DNA of 64,000 bases, from assembly GCA_963843805.1 (NCBI GenBank), contig CAWJLY010000001.1, positions 62,001-126,000 on the forward strand. Direction: 5' to 3'. Made by a program: the position numbers and the translations under genes. The first letter of the stretch is position 1. Each line of letters opens with the position of its first letter. The DNA is from Ideonella_A sp963843805 (GTDB taxonomy: Bacteria > Pseudomonadota > Gammaproteobacteria > Burkholderiales > Burkholderiaceae_C). The notes under the pieces are model-generated. The model was not told the DNA's origin. It saw only the letters and a list, made by a program, of their open reading frames with translations, and ran no database searches. Shown here in pieces: positions 28,750 through 37,385 of the stretch.

Positions 28750-29328
28750 ATGAATGAGCACTTCCGTCCCGTTGCGCTGGAGCATGCCAGTCGCCTGATC
28801 AATCACGGCCCGACGGTTCTGGTGACGAGCGCGGCCGCAGGACGCCGCAACGTGATGGCCGCGGCCTGGTCGATGCCGGTGGAGTTCACGCCACCACGCA
28901 TTGCCGTCGTCATCGACAAGAACACACTGACTCGCGAACTCGTGATGACCAGCGGCGCATTCGGGCTGTGCATTCCCGGGGGCGCACTCGCCGACCTGAC
29001 CTACGCCGTCGGCAGCATGAGCGGCCGAGACGGCGACAAGTTCGCGCGCTTCGGAATCGTCGCCGCCGCTGGGCCGGCGCTCGGCGTGCCGATCATCGAA
29101 TCGGGTTGCTCTGCGTGGCTCGAATGTCGATTGATCCCGGAACCCCATGCCCAGGATGCCTACGACACCTGCTTTGCGGAGGTCGTCGCCGCGGCAGCGG
29201 ACGACAGGATCTTCGCGGATGGCCATTGGTCGGTTCACGATGGCAACGCGGCGCTGCACACCATTCATCATCTCGGCGGCGGCAATTTTTCGAGCGCCGG
29301 CAATGGCTTTCGTGCGCGGACGCTCTGA
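28750..29328 (+). CDS. Flavin reductase-like domain protein
   Basis: A 192-residue protein of the flavin-reductase-like FMN-binding split-barrel family: PTVLVTSAAAGRRNVMAAAWSMPVEFTPPRIAVVIDKNTLTRE near the N-terminus, then GAFGLCIPG. Such proteins reduce FMN/FAD for partner monooxygenases or act as small oxidoreductases. No monooxygenase partner is adjacent. Likely in the LysR-controlled unit with the VOC protein. Confidence 0.8.
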   Translation: MNEHFRPVALEHASRLINHGPTVLVTSAAAGRRNVMAAAWSMPVEFTPPRIAVVIDKNTLTRELVMTSGAFGLCIPGGALADLTYAVGSMSGRDGDKFARFGIVAAAGPALGVPIIESGCSAWLECRLIPEPHAQDAYDTCFAEVVAAAADDRIFADGHWSVHDGNAALHTIHHLGGGNFSSAGNGFRARTL

Positions 29329-29536
29329 AAGACCCTGCCCGATTGCGTAGCCATGCGCCACGGCAAGCTGCACGCGCTGGCAGGAATGGTGGCGCCGGGG
29401 TACGTCGTCGACGTCGCAGGCATTAAGCAAGGCGTTGATGTCGGGCTCGTGTGGTTGAGGCGTCATCGGATCACGCAGAAAGATCACCGCGTCGACATGC
29501 CCGGTTGACAGCCGCCAGTCGCCCTGCAGGTCGCCC

Positions 29537-30149
29537 TCAGGATGCCGCCCCGGACAATGCCTGCACCAACTGGGTGGCTGACTGTCGGACCTGCTCGATG
29601 GTGCTGCCGGGACGGTAGAGCCAGCTGCCAATTCCGACGCCAACGGCACCTGCGGCAAGGAAGGTGGTCGCATTGCCGGCATCGATGCCACCGACAGCCA
29701 CAAAGCGAACATCGGCCGGCATGACGCTGCGCCACGCTTTCAACGAGCCGACACCGAGCACGTCGGCCGGAAACATCTTCAGCGCATCGGCGCCGGCCTC
29801 CAAGCGCTCTGAAAGCCTCGGTCACCGTGGCGACACCCGGAATCGATGTCAGCCCCAGCGCACGGCTGCGCTTGATCACCTCGGGATTCATGTCCGGCGA
29901 CAACACCAGCGTGCCACCGGCTTGCGCCACCGCGTCGACCTGCGAGGCCGTCAGCACGGTGCCTGCGCCGATGACAGCCTGGTCGGCAAACCGCTCGTGC
30001 AGCAGCTTGATGCTCTGCAGCGGCTGGGGCGAGTTCAGCGGCACCTCGATGGTCGTGACGCCGCATTGCAGCAGGCAGTCGGCGACGTCGACAACCGTAT
30101 CGGGAGTGACGCCGCGCAGAATGGCGATGATTTGCAGGTTCGGAGTCAT
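29537..30149 (-). CDS. dgoA: 2-dehydro-3-deoxy-6-phosphogalactonate aldolase, one frameshift
   Basis: A KDPG/KDPGal aldolase of about 204 residues. The N-terminal part reads IIAILRGVTPDTVVDVADCLLQCGVTTIEVPLNSPQ, with catalytic Glu in TIEVPLN, through VIGAGTVLTASQVD. After a one-base indel near 29805, EAGADALKMFPADVLG supplies the Schiff-base lysine and the barrel completes. It cleaves KDPGal to pyruvate and glyceraldehyde-3-phosphate in galactonate breakdown. The kinase of the same pathway lies 8 bp upstream in the operon. Confidence 0.85.
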
Positions 30150-30157
30150 GTTCAGGC

Positions 30158-31111
30158 TCAGTGTTTGTCCAGCAGCCCGGCAGCCCGGGCAATCAGCATC
30201 AACCCGCTGAACACGGCGTCCCCCGGCACTTCACGCACGGCGAAACCGAACGACGACAGTGCAATCGCATAACGTCGGGTCAGTTGGGCGCCGCCAATCA
30301 CCGCGATCGGATCACTCGAATGCGCCGCGGCCAACCGCTGCAGACCGGCCTTGATTTCCGCACCGATCAAGAGGCCCGACAGATAGTCAGCCAATGCCGA
30401 GGCCTCGAAGCGGCCCATCAGCCCCGCGGTGCGCACACGAAACAACAGGTTCTCCAGCGCACCGTTGCGGGCCTCCGACACGCCGTGCCGGAAGACATCG
30501 GGTGACCACCGGGCGGTCGTCATCATGCGGGCCAGGCTGCTGTGCGTGCGCAGCAACTCGAACAACTCGCCGGTCATGTAGGTCTGGAACGATTCGACCC
30601 GGCCGGCGCTGCTGCGGAGCATCCATTTCGAGTGTGTTCCGGGCAGCACGAACAGGGTGCCCGACTCGCCCGAGGCGCCGAGAAGTTGAGTCTCCTCGCC
30701 GCGCACCACATCCCAGCCAGTGCCGTCGGATCCGGTCTGCAATCCAGGCACGATGAACAAGCTTGCCGCCGATCCTCCGGCAGCCGCGGCCGGCGTCGCC
30801 AGCTCGGCGCGGCCCAGGCCGGCGGCCAGATCGTTGACGTCGGCCGGGCAGACCACGTACGGGACGTCGATGACGCCCTGCCGAGAACCGATCATTCCGC
30901 AGGCCAGCATGGGAACTCGATACTCGGTGGCCCAGTCGGCGCACAGCGGCCACAGCGCGGCCGCGAATTGCCCGTCCTTGACAGAGAAGACACCAGCCGG
31001 GCTTTCGCGTCGTTCGAGCACCCTGCCCTCGCCATCGAGCAAGGCCACCCGCAGGTTGCTGCTGCCCCAGTCGATGCCGATCAGCGTCGGGCTGTTTGAT
31101 TGACTTGTCAT
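30158..31111 (-). CDS. dgoK: 2-dehydro-3-deoxygalactonokinase
   Basis: A 317-residue sugar-acid kinase of the DgoK family. The N-terminal phosphate-binding loop LIGIDWGSSNLRVALLD and the conserved GEETQLLGA and FVLPGTHSKWM segments are diagnostic. It phosphorylates 2-dehydro-3-deoxygalactonate to the aldolase substrate. The ATG at 31111 begins directly before the ATP loop. It is followed by dgoA. The heme oxygenase gene begins the same-strand run 8 bp upstream, an unexpected neighbour. Confidence 0.85.
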   Translation of the reverse strand: MTSQSNSPTLIGIDWGSSNLRVALLDGEGRVLERRESPAGVFSVKDGQFAAALWPLCADWATEYRVPMLACGMIGSRQGVIDVPYVVCPADVNDLAAGLGRAELATPAAAAGGSAASLFIVPGLQTGSDGTGWDVVRGEETQLLGASGESGTLFVLPGTHSKWMLRSSAGRVESFQTYMTGELFELLRTHSSLARMMTTARWSPDVFRHGVSEARNGALENLLFRVRTAGLMGRFEASALADYLSGLLIGAEIKAGLQRLAAAHSSDPIAVIGGAQLTRRYAIALSSFGFAVREVPGDAVFSGLMLIARAAGLLDKH

Positions 31112-31119
31112 TTGCACGA

Positions 31120-31779
31120 TCAGACTGGTTGACCCGGCGTGATCGCGCTCGCCGAGGCCAGCTCGTTGAACAGGCGAAGATGCCATTCGAACGCAAGCTT
31201 GGCTTCATCGACTACTTCGTCCTCCTGCCGATCGCTGGTCGGCACCTGCACCATCGCGGCCCGAAACGACCGCGCAAGCGACTGCGCCGTGTCCGCATCG
31301 CCGAAGTCATAGAAGGACAGCGCAGCCTGTGCCCCGCGCCCGGCGCTGTTTGCGACGATCTGGCGCAGGATCTGTCCACCGCTCAGATCGCCGAGGTATC
31401 GCACATAGGCATGGGCCAGCAAGCGCTCGGGCGCTTCGTCGACGAGCTGGCGAATGCGCACGACCTGATCGGACGTTGCCGGCATCAAGGGCAGCTCGTC
31501 GGTCCAGCCGACACCATGCAGGGCCAGCAGGTCGAGCTCGAGGGGTCCGGCGCGCCACAGCGCAGGCATGAAGACTGGTGCAATCACCGGGTTCCGGCAT
31601 TGCTGAGCCAGCGCTGTCTCAAGCGCCTCATACAGCGCATGCAGGTTGCGCAACAGCAGCGCATAGCTTGAAGCCTGCATCAGGCCACGCAGCAACGCGG
31701 CCATGAAAACACTGCGTTCGGCGGCGGTGTGCAGCGAACGGGTTTCACTCTTCAATCGATCAGCTAGGGCGGCAGTCAA
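31120..31779 (-). CDS. Biliverdin-producing heme oxygenase
   Basis: A 219-residue heme oxygenase. The proximal haem ligand is His17 in TRSLHTAAERS, and the distal-helix glycine motif is YVRYLGDLSGGQIL. The enzyme opens haem to biliverdin, CO and iron. It lies 81 bp downstream of pufC on the same strand. In phototrophs, heme oxygenases near photosynthesis genes commonly supply biliverdin to bacteriophytochromes, but no phytochrome gene is in view. An iron-recycling role is also possible. Confidence 0.85.
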   Translation of the reverse strand: MTAALADRLKSETRSLHTAAERSVFMAALLRGLMQASSYALLLRNLHALYEALETALAQQCRNPVIAPVFMPALWRAGPLELDLLALHGVGWTDELPLMPATSDQVVRIRQLVDEAPERLLAHAYVRYLGDLSGGQILRQIVANSAGRGAQAALSFYDFGDADTAQSLARSFRAAMVQVPTSDRQEDEVVDEAKLAFEWHLRLFNELASASAITPGQPV

Positions 31780-31860
31780 ACATCACTCCATGACGGGGAT
31801 TGCCCATCATAGGGAGTTGTCGACACCGAGACGCGATGCCGAGCTGGTTTCCTCCAGACC

Positions 31861-33234
31861 TCAGATCAGCGTCACAAGGACCCGCCGTGCCTTCAGGTCT
31901 TCACCGGCCAGGTCGTCGCCGGCAGCCATGGGCATCTCGAGCACGAGACGGTCCTCGGCGACTCCGGCGGCCTTCAGGGCATCGCGCACCACAACTGCCC
32001 GCTGCTTGGCGAGTTCCTGGTTTTGCGCCAGATCGCCGGCTGCCGAATGAAAGCCCGAGATCGCCAACCTGGCGGCATCGTTGGTCTTCAGCATGGCGGC
32101 AAGCCGGGTGATCCCTTGGGTGGCTTCGTCGCCGAGCGACGCCGAGCCGCGTGCGAAGAACAATTCTGACCGTCCCGCTGACGACACCTGCGGAGCCGAT
32201 GCCGCCGGTGAAGCAGCTGGCGGCCCCGAATCGCTGCCCCCCGCAAGCTCTGGATGCGTCTTCAGCAGACTCGCACCGTAGAGCGGCTTGTACGCACCCT
32301 GGTGACAGGTGGCGCAATTCGCTTTTGGCACGTCACCGGTCGGCCCGAGCCGGTTCGGCGGGTAGACGCCCGCAAGCGGCCCCAGATACTGCGAATTCAG
32401 GTCGCGCACCAGACGGATTCCGTACCAGGCCGTCGCCCGCTGCGGCGTGCTCGACTCCCAACTGGCAAACGACCGTGAGTTGTGACAGTAGGTGCAGTTA
32501 ACGCCCAGCGACTGCGACATGTGCATCATCAGGCCATAGGTGAACTCGGTCTGCTTGATCGACTTGCGGTTGCCGGCCGGCAGCGCACTGGTGCCCACCA
32601 CCCGGACGTCGCTCAATTGCTCCAGATAGGGCGAGAACGGGTCGTTGGGCAAGGCCGCCATCGCCACCGATTGCGCCGGCGCATTCTGTCCGGCCCGGTT
32701 GCCGAGCATGCCGGCCGCGTGCGTGTCGGTGGGCGGTGCGAACCACAGGTTGGCCGGCACGTTCTGGCCTCGGTGGCAGGTGTAACAGGTCACGCCGGTC
32801 TCGGCGACGTGCGTCTTCCATTCCGAATTGATGTGGCGCGTCATCTGCAACATGCGACGCGCCACCACCTTGGTATAAAGCGCGTCGGACGAAAAATCCT
32901 CGCCCGGCTTGTGGCAGTAGGTACAGCCTTGCTGCGGTGACACCCACGCCGTCATCGACGTCATCAGGCGGGTGAATTCGCCGATCCCCAGGTTGCCCAC
33001 CACCTGCACATTCTTGAACACGGACGACGCTGGCGGACCGCCCGGCGGCACCATTGGCGAGTCGGCCGGCACCGCATTGGCAGCCGCACCGGTGGCTAGC
33101 AGGCGCGGGTTGTACAACTCGACCATGCCGGTGCCGCGATAGCCCCGCTGCACCGAGCTGATCGGCGGTCGCTCGCAGCCAGCCAGCAAGGCTGCAGCGA
33201 CGAAGCCCGCGAAGACAGTGACGAGGCGCATCAT
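31861..33234 (-). CDS. pufC: Reaction-centre tetraheme cytochrome c (PufC) fused to an OmpA-like domain
   Basis: 457 residues. A signal peptide with lipobox LLAGC anchors the mature protein at Cys20. Four CXXCH haem sites are at residues 104-108, 150-154, 247-251 and 307-311, the normal PufC layout that re-reduces the special pair. After an Ala/Ser/Pro linker (about 332-353) comes an extra domain (357-457) with an OmpA-like pattern: FFARGSASLGDEA, SGFHSAAGD, LAKQRAVVVRDALKAAGV and a final ARRV. Ordinary PufC proteins end near residue 330-360. The ATG overlaps the pufM stop by 4 bp. Confidence 0.9.
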   Translation of the reverse strand: MMRLVTVFAGFVAAALLAGCERPPISSVQRGYRGTGMVELYNPRLLATGAAANAVPADSPMVPPGGPPASSVFKNVQVVGNLGIGEFTRLMTSMTAWVSPQQGCTYCHKPGEDFSSDALYTKVVARRMLQMTRHINSEWKTHVAETGVTCYTCHRGQNVPANLWFAPPTDTHAAGMLGNRAGQNAPAQSVAMAALPNDPFSPYLEQLSDVRVVGTSALPAGNRKSIKQTEFTYGLMMHMSQSLGVNCTYCHNSRSFASWESSTPQRATAWYGIRLVRDLNSQYLGPLAGVYPPNRLGPTGDVPKANCATCHQGAYKPLYGASLLKTHPELAGGSDSGPPAASPAASAPQVSSAGRSELFFARGSASLGDEATQGITRLAAMLKTNDAARLAISGFHSAAGDLAQNQELAKQRAVVVRDALKAAGVAEDRLVLEMPMAAGDDLAGEDLKARRVLVTLI

Positions 33235-34211
33235 GGCTTGACTCCCTGCAAGGTGGCAGGATCGATCACCGGTGAGAACACTGCCGGGTAAATGGGTGCC
33301 ACATGATGCTTCACCGCCCACAGATACCAGTTGTCGACCACCGTCCCGGTCAACAGGATGCCGATGCCGCCGGCCAGTGGACACAGCACGGCAAACCACC
33401 ATCCCCAACGGTGGATCGATTCCATCGTCGCGTTGAAACCCATCGTCCAACGCCAGAACAGGGCGGCGCGTTCGGAGGCCGTTCCGCGGTCGACGATCTG
33501 CTCGATTTCGCGCTCGCCTCCGAAACGGCTGACCGCCAGGATGGTCGCGCCATGCATCGCAAACAGCAGCGTGGCGCCGTACAGGAAGGCAATCGACAAC
33601 ATGTGGAACGGGTTGTAGAACAGATTGCCGTAGCGTATGGAAAAAGCCGCAGTCCAGTCGAGATGGGGGAAGATGCCGAAAGGTACCGCCTCACCCCAGG
33701 AGCCCATCAGCAAGGGACGGATGAAGCCCAGCACCAGCATCAGCCAGATTGCAGCGGCAAAGGCCCATGCCACGTGGGTCCCCATGCCCAGTGCGCGGGC
33801 CCGGCGGTACATGCGGGTCCACCAGAGCAGCACCGAGCTGGTCATGAAGAAGCCGGCCATCAACCACCAGCCACCTTGGTTCAGGGGCGGGAACAGCTTG
33901 AGGCCCATTCCCGGCGGCGGCGGCTCGAGCGCCAGCCAGGGTAGTTGACGCACAAACTGGATCGGACTCCAGTTCACCGAAGCCAGCATGTTCAGACCGA
34001 TGATCTCGATGCAGATGAACATGCACAACGCCGAGGCCAGGCCCAGCCAGCCCAGGTAGATCGGGCCGATCTGCGCGTCGCCGAGCTTGCCCAGCCAGTA
34101 CACGTGCGCCGGTCGACCCTCGCGTTCGCGGTTGCCGTATTCGACCGGCACGCCCGCGTACGCCGGCGCCATCGCCTGCACGCGGGTGAAGATGTTCTGG
34201 TACTCAGCCAT
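33231..34211 (-). CDS. pufM: Photosynthetic reaction centre M subunit
   Basis: A 326-residue, intact, five-helix membrane protein binding bacteriochlorophyll, bacteriopheophytin and QA. Conserved segments include IGPIYLGWLG, HLDWTAAFSIRYGNLFYNP, FHMLSIAFLYGATLLFAMHGATILAV with the iron/quinone His, and WRWTMGFNATMESIHRWGWWFAVL. The ATG at 34211 follows GGAGACATT; one codon earlier a TTG is in frame. It pairs with PufL across an unusually long 121-bp spacer and is coupled to pufC by ATGA overlap. Confidence 0.95.
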   Translation of the reverse strand: MAEYQNIFTRVQAMAPAYAGVPVEYGNREREGRPAHVYWLGKLGDAQIGPIYLGWLGLASALCMFICIEIIGLNMLASVNWSPIQFVRQLPWLALEPPPPGMGLKLFPPLNQGGWWLMAGFFMTSSVLLWWTRMYRRARALGMGTHVAWAFAAAIWLMLVLGFIRPLLMGSWGEAVPFGIFPHLDWTAAFSIRYGNLFYNPFHMLSIAFLYGATLLFAMHGATILAVSRFGGEREIEQIVDRGTASERAALFWRWTMGFNATMESIHRWGWWFAVLCPLAGGIGILLTGTVVDNWYLWAVKHHVAPIYPAVFSPVIDPATLQGVKP

Positions 34212-34252
34212 CAATGTCTCCTCGGGCTGTCTCGTTCATTGATCGGAGCGGC

Positions 34253-34287
34253 CAGACGAAGCGGCCGGCCGCTCCAGGCTTCGTCTG
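34253..34287. terminator. Hairpin in the pufL-pufM spacer
   Basis: CAGACGAAGC (34253-34262) and GCTTCGTCTG (34278-34287) form a perfect 10-bp stem with a GC-rich loop between pufL and pufM. There is no T-run on the transcript side, so it is more likely an mRNA-stability or partial attenuation element than a full terminator. Confidence 0.5.
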
Positions 34288-34332
34288 CTCCCTCCGGGGC
34301 GGTCGCCGTACTCGGCGGCCTTGGGGTCGTCA

Positions 34333-35154
34333 TCACCAGATCGGCAGGTTCAGCCACCAGGTCCACCATTCCGGCCACCCTCGGGTCCAGAACGGTCCGC
34401 TGATCACGATGCACACGGCACTCCAGAAACCGGCCGACAACGCCAGAAACAGCCCCAGCCGGTGAATGCCCAAGGTGCCGATCGAATAACCGATGGTGTC
34501 TCGGAAAAAGGTGTTCTCGTGCTCAGCCGTCTTGACGGTTTCGCCCTTCGCCGGGTTGGTGGCTGACAGGATCAATGCACCGTGCAGCGACAAGGCAAAG
34601 GTCGTCGCAAAGAAGAAGCTGACGGCCAGCATGTGAGCCGGGTTGTAATGGAAGTGAAGGTACTGGTAGCCGGTGTTCGACACCCAGTCGAGGTGGCTCA
34701 TGATCCCGTACGGGAACCCGTGGCCCCAGGCGCCCAGCAGCAGCGGGCGGATCACCACCAGCGTCACGTACGCGAAGATCGCGACTGCGAAGGCGAACGG
34801 CACGTGGTAGCCGATGCCCAGCTTGCGGCAGATCTCGACCTCTCGCAAGGCCCACGAAACGAAGGCACCGATGGCGCAGACCGTGATCAGTTGCCACAGG
34901 CCGCCCTCCATCAAGGGCGCCATGCCGAGCCCGTATTTCAGATCGGGCGGCGCGATGGAGATCTGCCAGAGATTCCAGGTCGGTCCCTGCGATGCGCCCC
35001 AGACGATCAGCAGCGTGCCGACCGCCGAAAAGAACAGGGTGGTCACGCCGAAAAATCCGACATAGAACGGGCCGACCCAGAAGTCGAACAGGTCGCCTCC
35101 GGTCAGCGTCCCGCCACGGACACGGTATTTGCGCTCGAAACTCAGCATCGCCAT
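34333..35154 (-). CDS. pufL: Photosynthetic reaction centre L subunit
   Basis: A 273-residue intact five-helix protein. MAMLSFERKYRVRGGTLTGG is the family N-terminus. GYHVPFAFAVAIFAYV, HLDWVSNTGYQYLHFHYNPAHM and FFATTFALSLHGALILSATNP carry the bacteriochlorophyll and non-haem-iron histidines. NTFFRDTIGYSIGTLGIHRLGLFLAL includes the QB-site region. The ATG at 35154 is preceded by AGGGGG; an ATG two codons later is also possible. It follows pufA by 121 bp. Confidence 0.95.
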   Translation of the reverse strand: MAMLSFERKYRVRGGTLTGGDLFDFWVGPFYVGFFGVTTLFFSAVGTLLIVWGASQGPTWNLWQISIAPPDLKYGLGMAPLMEGGLWQLITVCAIGAFVSWALREVEICRKLGIGYHVPFAFAVAIFAYVTLVVIRPLLLGAWGHGFPYGIMSHLDWVSNTGYQYLHFHYNPAHMLAVSFFFATTFALSLHGALILSATNPAKGETVKTAEHENTFFRDTIGYSIGTLGIHRLGLFLALSAGFWSAVCIVISGPFWTRGWPEWWTWWLNLPIW

Positions 35155-35275
35155 GATGGCCCCCTGGATCGAAGCGCGGCCACCGCTGGCAGCACGCGCT
35201 CCTTCGGACACGTTGCAGCGGGCGGCCGCGGTGCGTCACACCGCGCCCTGCCCGTTTTCGCCGACTCGCCCGGTG

Positions 35276-35476
35276 CTATTTGGGCGCCGGTGCGGTGGCT
35301 GCTGCCGGCATCGGCGACATCTGCCCGGCCACCACGTTCTTGCGCGGACCTTCCAGCCAATTGAAGCGGTCGGTGCTGAGCAAGATGAAGTGAATCACCA
35401 GCGCCAGCACGAACAGGAACGTGAACAACGCGATCAACGTCCTGCGCGGATCGAAGAGCATCCATATACGCCACAT
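35276..35476 (-). CDS. pufA: LH1 antenna alpha polypeptide
   Basis: A 66-residue single-span antenna protein. MWRIWMLFDPRRTLIALFTFLF is the canonical alpha N-terminus, and His29 in LALVIHFILLSTDRFNWLEG is the bacteriochlorophyll ligand. The Pro/Ala-rich tail to residue 66 is ordinary for alpha chains. It is 11 bp after pufB with AGGAGGAAACAAC as ribosome-binding site, and the two form the LH1 ring subunit. Confidence 0.95.
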   Translation of the reverse strand: MWRIWMLFDPRRTLIALFTFLFVLALVIHFILLSTDRFNWLEGPRKNVVAGQMSPMPAAATAPAPK

Positions 35477-35487
35477 GTTGTTTCCTC

Positions 35488-35718
35488 CTATGCTGAAAAT
35501 GCGACGCTGATGGCCGCCAAGGCGACATCCTTCGCGTCATGCACGATGGCCGCGTACCCGTTGGCACCCGGCAGCCATGGCCGCCATTGCCAAGCCAGGA
35601 AGTGCGCGACAACCGCAATCAACGTGAAGATGATGAAGCTCGTCATGAAGATGCCGTGAAACTCCTTCGCTTCCTGTTCCGTCAGTCCGGACAGGGAGCC
35701 CTGCCTGCTGTCAATCAT
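35488..35718 (-). CDS. pufB: LH1 antenna beta polypeptide with C-terminal extension
   Basis: A 76-residue protein. GSLSGLTEQEAKEFHGIF carries the upstream His21, and AVVAHFLAWQWRPWLPG carries the bacteriochlorophyll-ligand His39. Typical beta chains end a few residues after RPWL. Here about 22 further residues (NGYAAIVHDAKDVALAAISV and on) follow before a TAG that sits cleanly in front of the pufA ribosome-binding site, so the extension looks genuine. AAGGAG precedes the ATG at 35718. Confidence 0.9.
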   Translation of the reverse strand: MIDSRQGSLSGLTEQEAKEFHGIFMTSFIIFTLIAVVAHFLAWQWRPWLPGANGYAAIVHDAKDVALAAISVAFSA

Positions 35719-35840
35719 GGTCCTTACTCCTTCTGGGCCGTGAAGCCCGCTTGTGGCCATCCGGCCATCACCGCGACATGCCCCCGCGGCGGGGTTCGAC
35801 GCAACACGCTGCTGCGGCAATCGGATCCGGGAGCACGGGC

Positions 35841-37320
35841 TCATGCGGGCTCCCCTTGTTTGAGCGCATCGCGCGCCTTGGCGACACGTTCGGCGCTGAC
35901 ACGGTCTTCACCGTCGCGCCTGGCGTCCCGCTCGGCGCGGTCACGCAGCCGCTTGGCGGCTGAAATCTGCACCAGCACCGGTTCGTTCTCGACCAGGCGA
36001 TCGAGCAACTCGCGGGCATCGTCGTCCCACGGCCGAGGCGCCTCGGCGGCCACGCGAGCCGGCGTCGCATCGACGCGGTCGAGTTCGGTGCCGAGCGGCA
36101 GGATATGGAACAGCGCATCGAACAGCGCGTTGCAGAACTCCTGCACCAGGTAGGTGGCCCCTGCATAACCCATGAATGGCGTGCCGGTGTGGCGGCGGAT
36201 GATCGGCAGCGGAAACGACGCCGGGATGAAACTCGTCTTCATCATCCCGCCACCGCCGCACTCGGCCAGGTACATGCGCTCGTTGTAGCTGCCGTACATC
36301 ACCAGCGGCGTCTTCTCTTTCGTGAGGCGGCGCACCTCGTCGTTGTCGGTCTTGGCGCCCGGCTTGCGGGCAATCGCAAACTGGCAGGGCAGGCCCAACT
36401 CGTCTTCCAGAAAATGACGGATGCCGCGGCTATAGGTTTCGTTGGCCACGACCGCGAAACTCGCGGTGCCGAAGAAGTCCTGCGTCACCGAGCGCCACAG
36501 GTCCCAGATCGGCTTGATCGTGCTGTGCTTTTCGCGCTCGATGAACGGCTCAGGATCCAGCCCGAGCAGTTCGCCGAGCTTGAGCAGGAACGCGGTCGTG
36601 CTGTGCAGCCCGATCGGCGCCTGCAGATACGGCCGCTCGAGTGCCTCGCACAACATGCGGCCGAACTCGCGGTACATGCAGATGTTGACGTCGGCCTCGA
36701 CCAGGCGCGATACATCGGCCACGTGCGAGCCGAGCGGAAACACCATGTTCACCTCGGCGCCGATGCCCTGCACCAGGCGGCGGATCTCGGCCAGGTCGCT
36801 CGGTGAATTGAAGGTGCCGTAGCTCGGGCCGATGATGTTGACGCGCGGTTTCTCGCCCGCGCGGACGCTCGGCGAACGGCTTGCGCGCCGGCACCTTCTT
36901 CAAGCCGTATTCGGACCACAGCCAGAACATCGCGCGGTTCGCGCATTGCCACTGGTCCTCATCGATGGTGCGCGGCAGGAAGCGCATCAGGTTGGTGCCC
37001 TCGGGCGTCACGCCGCCGCCGATCATCTCGGCGATCGAGCCGGTCACCACCACCGATGGCAGTTCCGGGTCGAGCGCGGCATGCGCGCGGCGCATCGAGC
37101 CCTCGGTGCCTTCGCGGCCGAGTTGCTCTTCGGCCAGCCCGGTCACGACGATCGGCAACTCGTGCGGCGGCAGCGCGTCGGTGTAATGCAGCACCGAAGT
37201 CACCGGCAGGTTCTCGCAGCCCACCGGCCCGTCGATCACCACCTGCAGGCCCTTGATCGCGGTGAACACATACACAGCGCCCCAGTAGCCGCCAGCGCGG
37301 TCGTGGTCAAGGACGAGCAT
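35841..37320 (-). CDS. bchZ: Chlorophyllide a reductase subunit Z, one frameshift
   Basis: The nitrogenase-like subunit that, with BchY and the BchX reductase, reduces the C7-C8 bond of chlorophyllide a. MLVLDHDRAGGYWGAVYVFTAIKG begins the protein, and VIDGPVGCENLPVTSVLHYTDALPPHELPIVVTGLAE holds the cluster/substrate region. An indel near 36868 (between KPFAE and GEKPRVNII) shifts the frame; the rest runs intact to 35841. Total is about 493 residues. It is separated from bchY by a repeat array and precedes pufB by 122 bp, allowing superoperon transcription into puf. Confidence 0.9.
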
Positions 37321-37385
37321 GGCGCGCCCCCTTGTCTGACTCCCTCGCGCCCCAGAGCAGCGAGGACTCGTGCTCAACCGACTTC

